Shown here: positions 41,824 through 53,525 of the stretch, in pieces
How the letters are laid out: each line of letters opens with the position of its first letter
Position numbering within the stretch: the stretch's first letter is position 1
NCBI RefSeq assembly: GCF_000350225.1
Contig: NW_005178485.1
Coordinates: 19,170 to 83,169 of the forward strand
Direction: 5' to 3'
Source: Chondrus crispus
Lineage: Eukaryota; Rhodophyta; Florideophyceae; Gigartinales; Gigartinaceae
Length of the DNA stretch: 64,000 nt
The notes under the pieces: generated by a model
The model's database searches: none
Told to the model about the DNA's origin: nothing
Seen by the model: only the letters and a program-made list of their open reading frames with translations
Position numbers and translations under genes: made by a program

Positions 41824-44800
41824 GCTGTAGTCAAGAAGTCCACATGCCAGCATCAGTGCGACCGTCGGCACTGGGGAGAGTGAGCCGACCCGAGGGTGAC
41901 CAAAAGGGGAACGATGAGATGGAAAGAAGCAGGTGAGGGGCCCTCCGGTCCCCCACGGGTAAGTAGAGCGATGCGTGCCGCGATTTCAGGAATTAATAAT
42001 TTTTATTGTGGTCCGAAGATGAGGTACTACGCTGTCTAGGAGTGAGCAGGAGTCACCAAGGTCACGAGAAGTGACGTTCGGACCGGCGATCTACTCCTTA
42101 CAAAAAGGGCGAAGTACGAAAGAGAATGGGAAGGTACTGTACGGTACTCGGAAGAGGAGATCCACGACGATTGTTGCATAGCCAAAGTGGAACACAGAAC
42201 AGCATCGAGAATTTTTAATGGGAATGTAGGAAGACACTGTATGCTAAAGGGGAGGCACACGAGGCGCTGGGTACTTAGGGAAATTGCGAATTGCGCACAG
42301 GAGTCCGTATCAAATATCCAGTCGAACTCACGAACGAGTGAAGGAGGAGCCCGATCGCCCCGTGCGGGAAGTCGAAAAGGGGATCGACGTGAGCCGCCTA
42401 TAATGCTCACAAGCCCGCGGAGAGAGACGCTATAGCGTGCAGTGAGACCGCGTGTGGAGGAAGCCCAGCCTAACTGAGGGGATATCGAGAAGGCCGTCGG
42501 TTGCGGCAGATACTGGGCCTCCGTGTTTTCTTTTTGCACGCGTGCCACGCACTTACAGATCACCGACGATCAGCTACTTGATCTTCGCTTTGTTATTCTC
42601 TATTTTGTTTGTCTTTTTTTATCTTTGTCTGTTAATGTCAAGAAAATGACCGCGCACAGCGGAGGTCGATCGGCGAGTCCAAAACGCTCAAAGAAAGGAG
42701 TTATTTCTGGGGCCCTACCCAATAGCGAGCGACGCCGAAGCTCACACACGTCAGCAGCTCTCGGGCGACATACTTACCAGTTGGCCGCTATGACCTTTAC
42801 TTGCCTTTTTGTCTTTCTTATGTTCTTCTTTTTTCTGTTTGTGCTTTTTATTCATTTTCGTCGCAGTGGAGGAAGACAAGATCCACATCGAGATTTCGAC
42901 AAGTGGGCTCTGAAGGGGCAAGAAGACAACGTCGCCAACGAGGCGAACGGCCGCTTCAAGAAGGAGCGAGGAGATCAAGCCTCCGACGGGACGGACGCAA
43001 AACCAGTGATTGTGACAGTGTTTGGACGAAGAGAAGGGAGGAAAGCGTGCTCACGGTCGATGATGACTACGTCGCGACGATTGGACGTCGAACGAGAAAG
43101 CCCACGCAAGCCGCCACTCTGCCCTTGTTTTGTTTTTATCCTATTTTGTGATGCGGCATCCCGGGCGCGATTGCGCACCACGAACGCCGACCAGCCAGTA
43201 AGCTACGGCCGAAAAAGGGGGGAAGTAGAACGAAATTCCGAAGCGACAAGAGGGCGAGTTCCTCGCCCCATTTCTTAGTTACACACGCCGCCCCCTTTTC
43301 CCTTCATGAAAAGGCGCACAGCGCAACCGCCGGAAGCGGACGTGAACCACGCCAAGAAGACAGAGGTTCGCTGATCAGGGAGAAACTAGTTCGATACACA
43401 CTGTTCACAGGCAATGCTCCGCGTTTCCTTCTACGTTTTTCGAGTGAGGGCTATGGTCACGACGCTATCCTCAAGAACACAAACTGCACACGAAACGGGT
43501 CCGAGATCGTCGATCAAGTCTCATTTGATACAACGCCAACAAGTAGGACGTTGATCTGACGTGGGACGCGGACAAGGTCGAAGGAAAAGGTTTCGCGTGG
43601 TGGCCAAGGTGGAAAGTAATTTATCCTGTTCGAATCAGGTGTCGTGGTACGATAGATCTCGGAGATCGGGCGGTGAGAACCGCAAAAAGGAGGAAACAAC
43701 ACCCCGAAGGGACGAGGAAGAGCAACTTCGTTACCTCATAGACGTAGGGAGGCGTTATGCCGCACTGTATGAAGGGCCTTCCCGACGCGCCCGCACCCTG
43801 TGGGGACCAGCACCAAGTGTGTTTGGTGAGACAAGAGAACTGGAATCAAATCTCAAGAGGATGGAAGAGAGTGAAGGAAGTTGGAGGCTTCTCACGATCA
43901 GAAGGAGGATATGAGCATCGGGATCTCGACACAAACGACCGCCTACTGGCCTCGTGAAAGTGAGAGAGGACTCAAAAAGGGGGAATAGAAGCTTCGCGCC
44001 GCGAGAGAGACTAAGAAATCGCGAGCCGGCGAGCAAAACGGAGGTGGCTACTTATGGGATGGACATCGTGCGTCGACACTGTAACCCTCGGGATGCAAAC
44101 GGGACAGCCGGGGTTCTGTAACGCATGCTAGCATACCAAGCACAGTTGAGGGAGTCACCTTCGGTGATACCCAGTAACGAGAGCAGCAGAACTCATCAAA
44201 GGCGGGCGTCTCATGAGGTGGCCGACGAGAAATGGTTAGTTGACGGATCCCGGTACCTATGTCGAGGGGGGCAATAGAGGATCAAGGGCTACAACGCAGG
44301 TTCGCGTTGGAAACGCGATACGGGCGCGTCTACTCGCAATATTCTACTACAATGAATCCCGCTGGTTCATCATCTGTGGGACAGCCGAAGAATAGTGCCC
44401 GTCAGAGCGGGAATGACTGAAGAACGACCTGCTACGCGTCATTGGAGTCATTAACCTCCCAAATCGAACCTTTGCGAAGGAAACCTCACCCCAAAAATCA
44501 AATCAGGAGGAAAAGTGGCTGATAATTTTCCTGAGTACAGGGCTCACCCGAGAAAAAATCAACAGCGAAATGCACACGTCGTCAAAATTTGCATCATCGA
44601 TTCAGGGCGAAATAGGACATTGGTCCACTTGTTCACCCTTTACGCCCTACTCCGACTTGGTAGGACTGAGCCCGCGGTGTGGCTCGCACGACGAAACCGG
44701 AGCAGTTCTAAGGAAGGGGGATCTACGTGTCAGGGTCATTTGAGTATCGGCGATTCCTGACATTGAGGGAAGGAAGTCGATTGGCGTTCTGATAGAGAGA

Positions 44801-45694
44801 CAGGGGGAGCTTCGCACGCACGACGTTGACTTGTGTCCACCCAGACGGCTGACTCCCAGTGTGTGGAAGAGGATAAAGAGAAGAAAAGGGAGAGCCGGAA
44901 AACACGGCTACAGAGCTGTCGCGACAGCGATCGAGGGACGACGTAGCCATAGTATCTCGGTAACGTATTGTGTCCCCCGAGGACAACACAGGGGCAGGGT
45001 GACAACGACGTCACAGAAATTCACGGAAATATAAGAGCGAGCCGAACAGGACAATGTGACTCAAGGCATTTCCCTGGATGACAGACACGGGTGCGTGGCA
45101 AAGAGGATCGAACCTCTGCCCCGTTCGAAAGCCAGTCCGTTCTGTTTCCCTGTTGTTTTTATTTTTTTCGGGGGACATCCCCGAGAATTGGAATTGCAAG
45201 AACTCCCGTACTAGGCGATCGGAAGGTGGGCGACCGCTGTACCCCTGTGGTGTCGATTTTCACAGGAAAATCGACATGTGAGGTCGGCGAAATCAAGAGG
45301 AGGAAAGTGGGGCGAAGAGGAAATGAAATGAATAAAGAGGAGGAAAGCGGGGGCGCACGAGCAAAAGAGGAGGAAAGGGGATAGGAGAAGAGAAGGAAGG
45401 AGATAATATGAGGGCACTACCGTGATCATAACGGGGAGAGAGCGCCAAGAAGAATGGAAAAAAGGGGGAAGTAGCGAGATGAAGAGAAGGAGGAAGGAGG
45501 TATAAGGGTGCCACCGTGATTATGACGGGGTGAGTATCAAGGAGAAAAAGAGGGGGAAACGAAGGGACGAAGGAGCACGCAGGAGAATTCAATTTACGGA
45601 TCAAAGGCGACATGACGAGGTCGCAAATTCAGCGTCACGCAGGCAGGATAGAGATGCGACAAGCTATCACGAGTGAATTGTCGCGCCCGCCAGC
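41824..45694. other. Element 3 3' region between pol and antisense gene
   Basis: No gene recognised. Three T-rich tracts (about 42590-42645, 42795-42865 and 43125-43150) resemble polypyrimidine tracts, the second ending in an acceptor-like CAG. The 251-codon open frame 42523-43278 crosses these tracts and is probably not a real protein. A purine-rich block of about 300 bp occupies 45285-45590. Confidence 0.5.
45385..45555 (+). repeat. Imperfect ~80-95-bp tandem repeat in a purine-rich block
   Basis: Two diverged units start near 45385 and 45480. Each has GAAGAGAAGGA, then GGGTGCCACCGTGAT-like (GGGCACTACCGTGAT in the first) and ACGGGG, followed by an A/G-rich end. Confidence 0.6.
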
Positions 45695-47423
45695 TCAGAC
45701 GGGAGGGTTGCCAAAGGATTTGCCCTTTGGAAGTGATGACACGAGGCGAGCCAAAACTCGCAAGTCATCAATTGAGGCTCCTTGCAGAGCCTCTCCCTCA
45801 ACACCGTGAGCACGGAGCAAGGCACAGTATACGCTCGTGACGTCGTGGGTATTTTTGGAAATTGTTGGAGACGGGGGGGAAGATATCACTTCCCTTACCG
45901 ACAATGTCTCGGTGTGGCCTGCTGAGGGTATTTCGACAGCTGAAGGCGCCTTTGACGAGGATGGAGAGGCTAGGGCTGCGCGCGGGGAAGCAGGGACAGC
46001 CGATCGAGGAGGAATTGGAGAGGAAGGACGGGAGCATACCTGAAGCTCCCGGGGGTCAGATGTGACGATGGGGGTAATGTCGGGAACCGGTGTTTGGTTT
46101 CCGAATTGACGGCTCGTTTGAGCTTCCCACGCTGAGCACAGGGTCGATGACCAGGGGTTGAACCACACGAAGTCGCCCGCGGCTGGGTGGTTTCGACCAG
46201 GGGAGAAAGAGGGACGTTGGCGATTGAAAGATCGAGAGGAGTTTTGAGGAGGGACACAGTCCCAATCCACGCCCTCGATCGCATCCAGGAGGGAGCGTAT
46301 TTTGCGATTGAAATCAGAGCCACCCAGAGGGACAGAGAAGTCCAATAGACGCATTTGTGCTATCAGCTTCGCGGGGAGGTGCCATAGGCGCCAGCAATCG
46401 TAGGTCTCCCACAAGAGGGTCGCAGCTACTTTGATGCACCACTCTGTGAGGAAGACCACCCATAACCCGTGTTGCGGATCCCACAGGTAGCTGCCATAGT
46501 ACGTGAGTATGGGTCCCATTTCAGCCCAAAAGCCTTGACTCACCTCGTACTGGCTCCACCATGAGGGGATGCGCTGGTAACGACTTGCATAATGCTGACG
46601 GGAAATCTCGCGCGCCTCTACCATTTGGTAGCCGATGAAGTACCCCGTATCAGACCGAATACGCCGTTCAAAGCGCACTGTGTTCTGAAAGAAGAAAATA
46701 CCCCCGCGTTTTAAATGACGGAAATTCGAAGGGATAATGGGTTCGGTCCAGAAGATGGCATGGGATGGGACAGTATGTCGGTTTCGCCACAGGCGATCCG
46801 CCTCGGCGGCAGGGTCACCAAAAGGTGATATCAATGAGATTGTCTAAGTAGAAGCGTTCGCCCTCTGTACGACGACGCCAAGTGTCGCAACCGTATGACG
46901 AGGGTATGAGGGTGTCGGAAATGGGGATGGCAAGCCGAGCGAATACGGCCTCTAGAAATCGCAGAGAGAGAGTGGGATGGCCCCGTGGGGGAGGATGACG
47001 TAGGATAGAAGTCGGAACTGCTATACGGGTTCGCCAGTCAAAGGAGCGGATAGCAAGCACAGGGAGATTACTGGGAAGCATGCCCGCGTCGTCGGCGAAT
47101 TGCTGTTCGATTTTGGAAACGTCGCGAATACCTACGGAGGAGAACCACTGGGCCGAGGCAAATAAGGAAGGATGTTCGTGCATGATTTTGTCCTGTAGCT
47201 CTTCGAGCGAGGGGTAGTGGCGGGCTACCCAAGAGGGATGATCACCTGGATAAATGGCCGGGTCGGAGACGTCCGAATCAGGGGGACGTCGGGGTATAGG
47301 AGGGAGGTCGAAGGAAGCGCGAGACTTGTTCGCGAAGCCGACACAGGTGCGTCGACGGGTAGTATGTTCGCCTGCGAGCTCAGGAGATGGAGGACACGTG
47401 GGATTCGTCCTGTCCCCGCTCAT
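45695..47423 (-). pseudogene. Antisense gene of element 3 (unrecognised protein)
   Basis: Two overlapping open frames on the minus strand, joined by one frameshift near 46820: 46815-47615 and 45695-46834. The outer frame opens inside the 3' LTR (47615); a likelier start is the ATG at 47423. N-terminus Ser/Pro-rich, then 'LSLRFLEAVFARLAIPISDT'. After the shift follows an aromatic-rich globular region ('HYASRYQRIPSWWSQYEVSQ', 'YLWDPQHGLWVVFLTEWCIK', 'WHLPAKLIAQMRLLDFSVPL') and a Ser/Pro-rich tail. Position and strand match the cargo gene of elements 1 and 2. Short resemblances to it (LRF...ARLG/A; DP-x-H...EW) suggest distant homology, not proven. Function unknown. Confidence 0.7.
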
Positions 47424-47517
47424 ACGGAGACCGTCGGTCAAAAATGGAGAAGGAGGGGGTCCAGAAGAGAAGGAGGAGTTGGAGATCAACGAGTGTGGCC
47501 GATGTGCAAGGACGCTC

Positions 47518-47527
47518 AGAAGGGGGA
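47518..47527 (+). promoter_or_regulatory. Polypurine tract of element 3
   Basis: AGAAGGGGGA two bases before the 3' LTR. Confidence 0.7.
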
Positions 47528-47529
47528 TA

Positions 47530-48646
47530 TGTAGTACAATACGCACCTGAGAAAGGGGAGTGAAAAGAAAGGAAAATATTTGGGTATGAAAAGTAGTCTG
47601 GGTTGGGGGACACACGTGTGAATAATTGCACAGTTTTAATTTTTAATTATTTTATTTAGTTAATTAGTTGGCATTAATTTTGCTGACACTAGATTAGATC
47701 TAGGATCTAGCGCCGCGAGCTACTGTAGTGGCTCTGGCGGGGCGATATATACCTTAGCGCTCTGACCACCAAGTCAGTAAAGGTAACCCGAGTTGCCAGA
47801 GTTGAATATCGCCTTGGTCGAAGTCCGTCTTTCCCAAGACGCTCCCTTTTACCACAGATTACGTTATCCTTTGCGCTCCGGGGTTCCCTTTCCTTTTCCT
47901 TTATTTCACCTATCCTTTTCTATTTCTATTTCTAATCCCTTATCTTGTGTTGGTTCCACAGTGCCTGATTGCGATCCGCATTGTGACGACTAGAGTCATC
48001 GGGCTCTTGTGTCGGTTCTTTTGTTTGTTGTTGGTACCATCGGCTTTGGTTGCGACCGGACCGGTGTAGGTGTCTTGGCCATCGGGCGACACGTGGGTGT
48101 AGCGCTGCTACTTGTTTACGGCCACTGACGGAGGCTGTTGCGACGACGTTTCCCTCGAAGGTCCTGTTGTGTATACAGGACAGTGTTGGTTCCATCGGAT
48201 ACAGGTTGCGACCGTTCCGGTGTTAGTACTTTGCCATTGGGCAGTACGGAGGTGTAGCGCTGCTACGTGTTTGCTAATTCCCGTCGGGCTGCGTTGCGAC
48301 GCCCCCGTCGAAGACCTTATCAAGGGTATAAGGTGTAACAGGCGCTCCGCGAGCATTGGATTCACGACCCATCGGGCCCGGCTTCCTAATCACCGCCCCG
48401 AACTCGCCGAGCAGCTGCCTGTACAAGACTCTACCACCATTCGTCCCGGGGCGGGCCTCTTCCTTTTGCCCCCCCCTATCAGGGACTTGAGCTACTGTGG
48501 GCCGCAAACCCACTTAAAGGGAAAGGGAGAATCGGACACTCCGTAGGGCTGTGCCGTCGGCAACTCTTGTTGGTTGTTGTTTGTTGGTTGCGTTGTCGCT
48601 GGACCGTTGGACCCTGGTTCCGGCCTGACAGGCACATTGCACTACA
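47530..48646 (+). repeat. Element 3 3' LTR (1117 bp)
   Basis: Copy of 33900-35019; differs by a 4-5-bp deletion near 47650 and scattered, mostly transition, substitutions. Followed by CAAGT. Confidence 0.93.
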
Positions 48647-48651
48647 CAAGT

Positions 48652-49523
48652 TTACCCCCGACGGTTTGTGTTGTCCGAGGTAGCCGGACTATACGTGTCC
48701 CCTCGTGCTTACGTATTCACGAAGGCCCGAGTAGCTCTGCAGAAGTCGTCGTGCTCTCTAATGCGCTTACATTCCGTCTCCTTTGCGCATTACGATTGGT
48801 CCCCGTCCAGAGGGGAGGGTGAGCTCGATGGTAGAGTTACCCCGTCGGTCGCCTTCGCGTCCGGTTTGTCGACTGCAAATTTCCTGTCTCTTCCTGTAGC
48901 CGTGCGGGAGAGTTTCCCCTCGCTGGGGATTCATCCCCTTCTCCCCCCAATTCTGAAGCATTTCGGTCTGGCTTGTGCCAACTCGCAGCACCCCGCCCGC
49001 TCTCTCCTGACGTACAATTACGAGCGAGAGTGGGCGTGGTCTTTTGTGATGCGCTTTCATGGCCGAAGTGCACATGAATAAGCGGGTTTTCTTACAACCG
49101 AGTCCCACTATCTCATTTGAGGAGCGCGTCGCAACGGGCATGCCCCGCGTTGCGCTTCGTCTTTCGGAACACGAATCCGCTCACGTACAGTGGGCGGTCA
49201 ATCACGTTATTGGTCTCATGAAACGGGCGGGGGAGGTGGGTTCGCAAAACGACCGCTCGTGGATCGACTACACCACGGGGGTCACGTGTCATTTCCTCGC
49301 GTATGATGCCCTGTCGGACGCCTTCGTGGCGCGTCCTGTCCCCGTCACCCCAGTGGGTGGCGGTGCGGGAAAGAGGGGAGGCGTCGGTTCGGAGAGCCGG
49401 CGCGGCCGGCGGAAACGCTATCGCGACCTGGACGCTGTTGGTCCGGACTCCGTTGGCTCTGCACCACGTCCTCCCTGCGCAGCACCGACAGCAGACAGCC
49501 CCCGCCTCGAGGGGGGTATTTAG
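48652..49523 (+). pseudogene. Antisense cargo protein of element 2 (copy 2), central piece
   Basis: Continues the frame of 33655-33899 after element 3. Motifs: 'VAGLYVSPRAYVFTKARVAL', 'LPSLGVHPLLPYAL'-like 'FPSLGIHPLLPPILKHFG', 'YEREWAWSF', then a frameshift near 49055, 'DRSWIDYTTGVTCHFLAYDA' and 'RRKRYRDLD'. Each has a counterpart in copy 1. A stop at 49521-49523 ends this stretch 10 bp before the CACTA-like transposon. Confidence 0.82.
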
Positions 49524-49536
49524 CTGTGTACAGGAC

Positions 49537-49554
49537 CCCTAGTAGAATTACATG
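49537..49554 (+). repeat. Left terminal inverted repeat, CACTA-like element
   Basis: CCCTAGTAGAATTACATG; reverse complement at 60056-60073 with one mismatch. Confidence 0.75.
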
Positions 49555-50028
49555 TGTGGTGTAAGCGTTTGTACAGAGGGCTACCTGTACCTGCGTCTCC
49601 GTTGCATACAGTACTGCTACGTGTGCCCCAGCGAGGGTGGACAGAGTGTCTTTCGCCACACCGAAGTATGGACACAGAGGGCACCAAGAGTTTCACGTGC
49701 AATGCGAACGCACTGTGCACCCACTCCACACTCGCTCCTGACCTTCTACTTTACCACCACCCTGCATGCAATTATGCCCTGGACGTTTTACGCACTCTAT
49801 TATTTCCGTTTCTATTGCATTTCTCCGCTTCGCTTCTTGCTCGCAATAACAACTTTTACAGGGGTCTTCTTTAATACAGGGGTCCATATCGGGCTTTCCC
49901 AGGAGTTATCGTCACACGTCTATGCGGGTGTATTATTCTCGCTCGCATCCCCTTCACATACATGCGCATACGTCTCACCCCCGCCCCGGCCCAAAATGAA
50001 TGAAGTGTGAAACCAAAGCCGGGTTCAC

Positions 50029-53000
50029 TTAGCGTCTCCTGGCCATTCCTCTTAGCCTTCGATTAACACCATCGCTGCCCTTCATTGTTAAACTAATTAG
50101 CCTGTCCATCCGGCTGTTGTTGTCACAAAAGTATGCTCGCTTTTGCGTCCTGGAGTAATTCCCGATTTGCGACGGTGCATTGTGCTCGATAACGGAGATC
50201 AGCCGTTTGACAATAGTCGCACTCTCAATGGTGCCACCCGAAAATGCATTCGAGGCACGCCCTACATTGAACACTCGGCCTTGTCCACTAGCCGATAGCC
50301 CCATTCCCCAATCTATCCAGACAAGCTCATGTCTTCCGTGCCATTCCCTTTCTTCGTCCACGACACCACCGAGTCTCACCTCCATAATCCGAAGGACACT
50401 CCCTTAGTAGACATCAGCTGTGCTGTACGTTGAGTCCATTTCCACAGCGACAAAGTGCATAGGTCTGTTATGAGGCTTTTGTGGTTGCGTCCCGCGTAGG
50501 GACCAAAACGCACCCGCAACACTAGTTCCAGATCCGCAAATATATCGCATGCGAGAGTGGAGGGTTACATGTGACACGTCTCCCGCGATACCCCGCGCCT
50601 CCGTAGGTGGGACACTATATGTTCTTGTAAGATAGCCCGCCAGAAGACTCCTCAGGCTTCCTGCCTGTTCCCCCATTTCCGACAATTTTCAAACCAACGT
50701 CGGTCCCATCATCCGAGTCCCCCACCGGCAGCCACATCTCCATACACATTGTCGTCTCCAGAAATTGGTTTGTTGAATAAAATTTTATGCGCTTCGGCAA
50801 AGCAAACAGACCGAAACATGGACTCCGCCGGGCGGGTACGTGCGTTCAGCTTGCCCATGTGCCATCCGATTTCACGCACTAGCCAGTATTGGGACACTCC
50901 GCAAAGCGGCCCGAAGCGCTCGGTGCAATCTGCAAGATGGAGTATTGCGTGAATAATTGACTTGCAAAAACTCACTCGCTCTGTGCGGAAGCGGAACCAG
51001 TGCGTTTCATAGTGATCCACAAAATCAATTGCGCTTCGACGAAGACGGCCGATGTCGGAACGGAGGATTGTGGACGCAGAGCATATTTCTACGACCTCTA
51101 CGAATTTTTGAAGTCCATTCATGTACTCTTGCTCAAGGTATCCGTCGAACAACACCAGGCAATATGAAAGGGTGAACTGCTTGTACTCAGCCGCTTTCCA
51201 ATCCGAGCTATTGGTAAGCTTTCTCGGTTTCGTGGCCAACTCCCCCGCAATACTCATTCCCCACTCAAGCAGCTCCTCGTCCATCCGCCCTACTACCTCG
51301 GCAGAAAGCGTGAAGCCATCCTCGTACATGTCACTTTTCATTAACCAGAGTAGCTCACGCTGCACATTTTGAAACGTGTGCATGATGTACTGAGGAAAGG
51401 ACTCGTACGGCTCAATGCCAGGAAGGCAGAAAAGAACAGACCCCTCGCGGATCCCCGTAATCTTCTTGTATTCCCGAAGAGGAGCCCCCGACAGCTGCCC
51501 CAATTCGTCTAAAGTATCACAACATTCTTCGGTGGAGCGGTACGGCAGCGCACGGATATCAAACAGAGTTTTCAGCGTGTGTCCATCGAGGATTCTTGAC
51601 GGAAAGTAGTAATGAACGCTATACTCCCCATGGATCTTACAGCTTCGGCATGGAGACTTGCCGTTGTAACCAACCAGCCGTGCACATTTGCTGATAGCCT
51701 GCTGATCTCCCGAAAATATAGGAGGTGAATGCGAACTCGCCATTCCACTCCATCGTAGAACTTTATGGTCACATTCTCGTGATGTGTGCGCCAAATCTCA
51801 TTCAAAAAAGGTATGAGAAAGGATTGCATGTCTTGGGGCTGGTTGGGGCCGGGAACGAAGGCGATCGGAAGAACGTTCTTCGCCTTGTACCGCAAATGGG
51901 GCGCGAGATTAAAGTTCAATGCAGAAATTAGCCATACGTCACAACGCTTGTTTTTAAAAGCCTAGAATCCGTCTGCAGAGAGACGGACGAACACGTCATA
52001 CTTCATACATTCATCTCCTCCAAACCTTTCACAAAGCCTTTTATATCCTGTGCCATCGTAATAGTCCCGGAGAACGTCGGTTGCAGACTCTCTACTCCAC
52101 CGGTACTCATAAAATGCACGGCAGCCATCTTCGTCTCTCACAATTGACCGTAGCCGCGGCAACAGCGGCAGGGATCGAAAAACATCCGTGACATCAACAG
52201 CCGTCGAGCCACACGTGCATCTATCCCGATAAACACTGTCATTCGCTTCTTCTATTAAGTCCACGAAAGCCATGTGCCCAGGGCACATTGGGAATTCCTC
52301 TATGGCCCCCGAAATTCCGGATGCGTTCAGAACGTTGTTTACGACCGTCTTCCACGTCCGGCAAGGAGCTTCGAACAGCTGCAGCAAATCCTCCATAGCG
52401 GTAATAGTGGTGCCATGCTTTTGGTAGTACTCTAAACATTTTTGATTTGCATATATCCAATCCATGAGGCCCGGGACCCTCGAACCGCTACACCCGAAAT
52501 CCTCCTCCTCTTCGGAACACTCACGCGAAATCGTAGATCTATTTGATGAAGTGGCGACATCAGTGCCATAGCCTTCTTCGACAGCATTCACATGGGGCAT
52601 CGGAGCATGTTCGACTTCAGAGTACAAATGTTCCACGTTTCGAAGGCTACTCCCAGAGACAACAGCCGCGGGGAGGTCTGCCATGTCTGTGCCGACATTC
52701 TCGTGATCGTCGATATCCATCCTTGAGGAGATGGCACGACTTCCTGTGCTACATGCCTCATGCCCCACATTTTCCATACATTCCATGGAAGAGGGCGGGC
52801 AATAACTGAAAGATGAAAACACAGACCCCGTAACAATGTTGTCTTCCTGCCCGCCAATGCCTTCTGAAGCGGAAGCAGCTACCTCGGAGTTCTCGCCCTC
52901 GACACATCCGCTGTAGTCAAGGTTTCCATGCTCCTCATCTCCCGCGACGTGAACCGCAATCTCTTCATCTTCGTTTGCGTGATCCGCCAGGGAGTGGAGT

Positions 53001-53266
53001 TGAAGAAACGTATACTTTTCTACACCTTCCGGAATTTTTGGGCCCCACCGGAAGGTTCCACGATGAAGTACCCTCCTTCTTCTGTTTGCTTTGTTTCGAT
53101 GTGTGCGCATTATTCGAAGGCAAACAGGCTTTCCTATCCATCCACAAGCGCATTCATACCAAGGAGGGCATGCATTACGCGGAGCCATATTTTCTGCCAG
53201 CGTGTAGCAAATGATATTGATCATGAACAACTTGAGCGAACGCCACGATTGAAGATTCATGAACAA
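50029..53266 (-). pseudogene. Tnp2-type CACTA transposase, broken
   Basis: N-terminal part 51962-53266: a Cys-rich segment 'YECACGWIGKPVC' (zinc-finger-like), an acidic Ser-rich stretch, then the conserved Tnp2 run 'LPLLPRLRSIVRDEDG', 'YYDGTGYKRLCERFGG' and 'VFVRLSADGF'. A TAG (51962-51964) interrupts the coding sense, which continues with 'NLAPHLRYKAKNVLPIAFVP' and 'PGPNQPQDMQSFLIPF'. A frameshift near 51740 leads to 'FSGDQQAISKCARLVGYNGK' and 'PCRSCKIHGEY', the hallmark zinc-binding loop, and on to 50709. The C-terminal part (50029-50800) is in further frames. Tnp2 cuts and pastes its element. One stop and at least two shifts make it inactive. It resembles the fungal/algal Tnp2 branch more than plant En/Spm. 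Confidence 0.82.
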
Positions 53267-53525
53267 TGCCCTACTCCGTACGCACTCCTACCAATCTGAA
53301 ACGAAAGTACTTTTCGCCTTGATCTGTGTTTTGCGTGGCTTTTCGTTTCGGGAAACATGTATAATGCGCGACAACTGCCAAAGAACGGTTTACTGCACAA
53401 CTTCTCGACGTAGCGCGAATCCGAAATCACTTTGTCGGTGTAACGAGAACCTGCAATTATTTTCTCGGCACATATCGAGCATCGCCATCCCTCGGGCCTT
53501 CGAGCCTCTCCCTCTTTATTGAAAC

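Larger units (their letters stand above)
33900..48646 (+). mobile_element. Element 3: complete 14.7-kb Ty3/gypsy chromovirus with antisense gene
   Basis: LTRs 33900-35019 and 47530-48646 begin TGTAGT and end ACTACA, with perfect 5-bp duplication CAAGT at 33895-33899 and 48647-48651. Order: primer-binding site (35024), gag (35112-37393), pol with chromodomain (37695-41823), a 3.9-kb 3' region, an antisense gene (45695-47423, minus), polypurine tract (47518-47527), LTR. Removing it restores the cargo-gene frame of element 2. LTRs differ at roughly 25 positions (~98% identical by eye), so it is younger than element 2. Several stops and frameshifts make it defective. Confidence 0.93.

Noticed and set aside
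42523..43278. Envelope-like protein with membrane segments in element 3
   Set aside because: The hydrophobic segments are encoded by T-rich tracts resembling polypyrimidine tracts, and there is no signal peptide, cysteine framework or fusion-peptide pattern.
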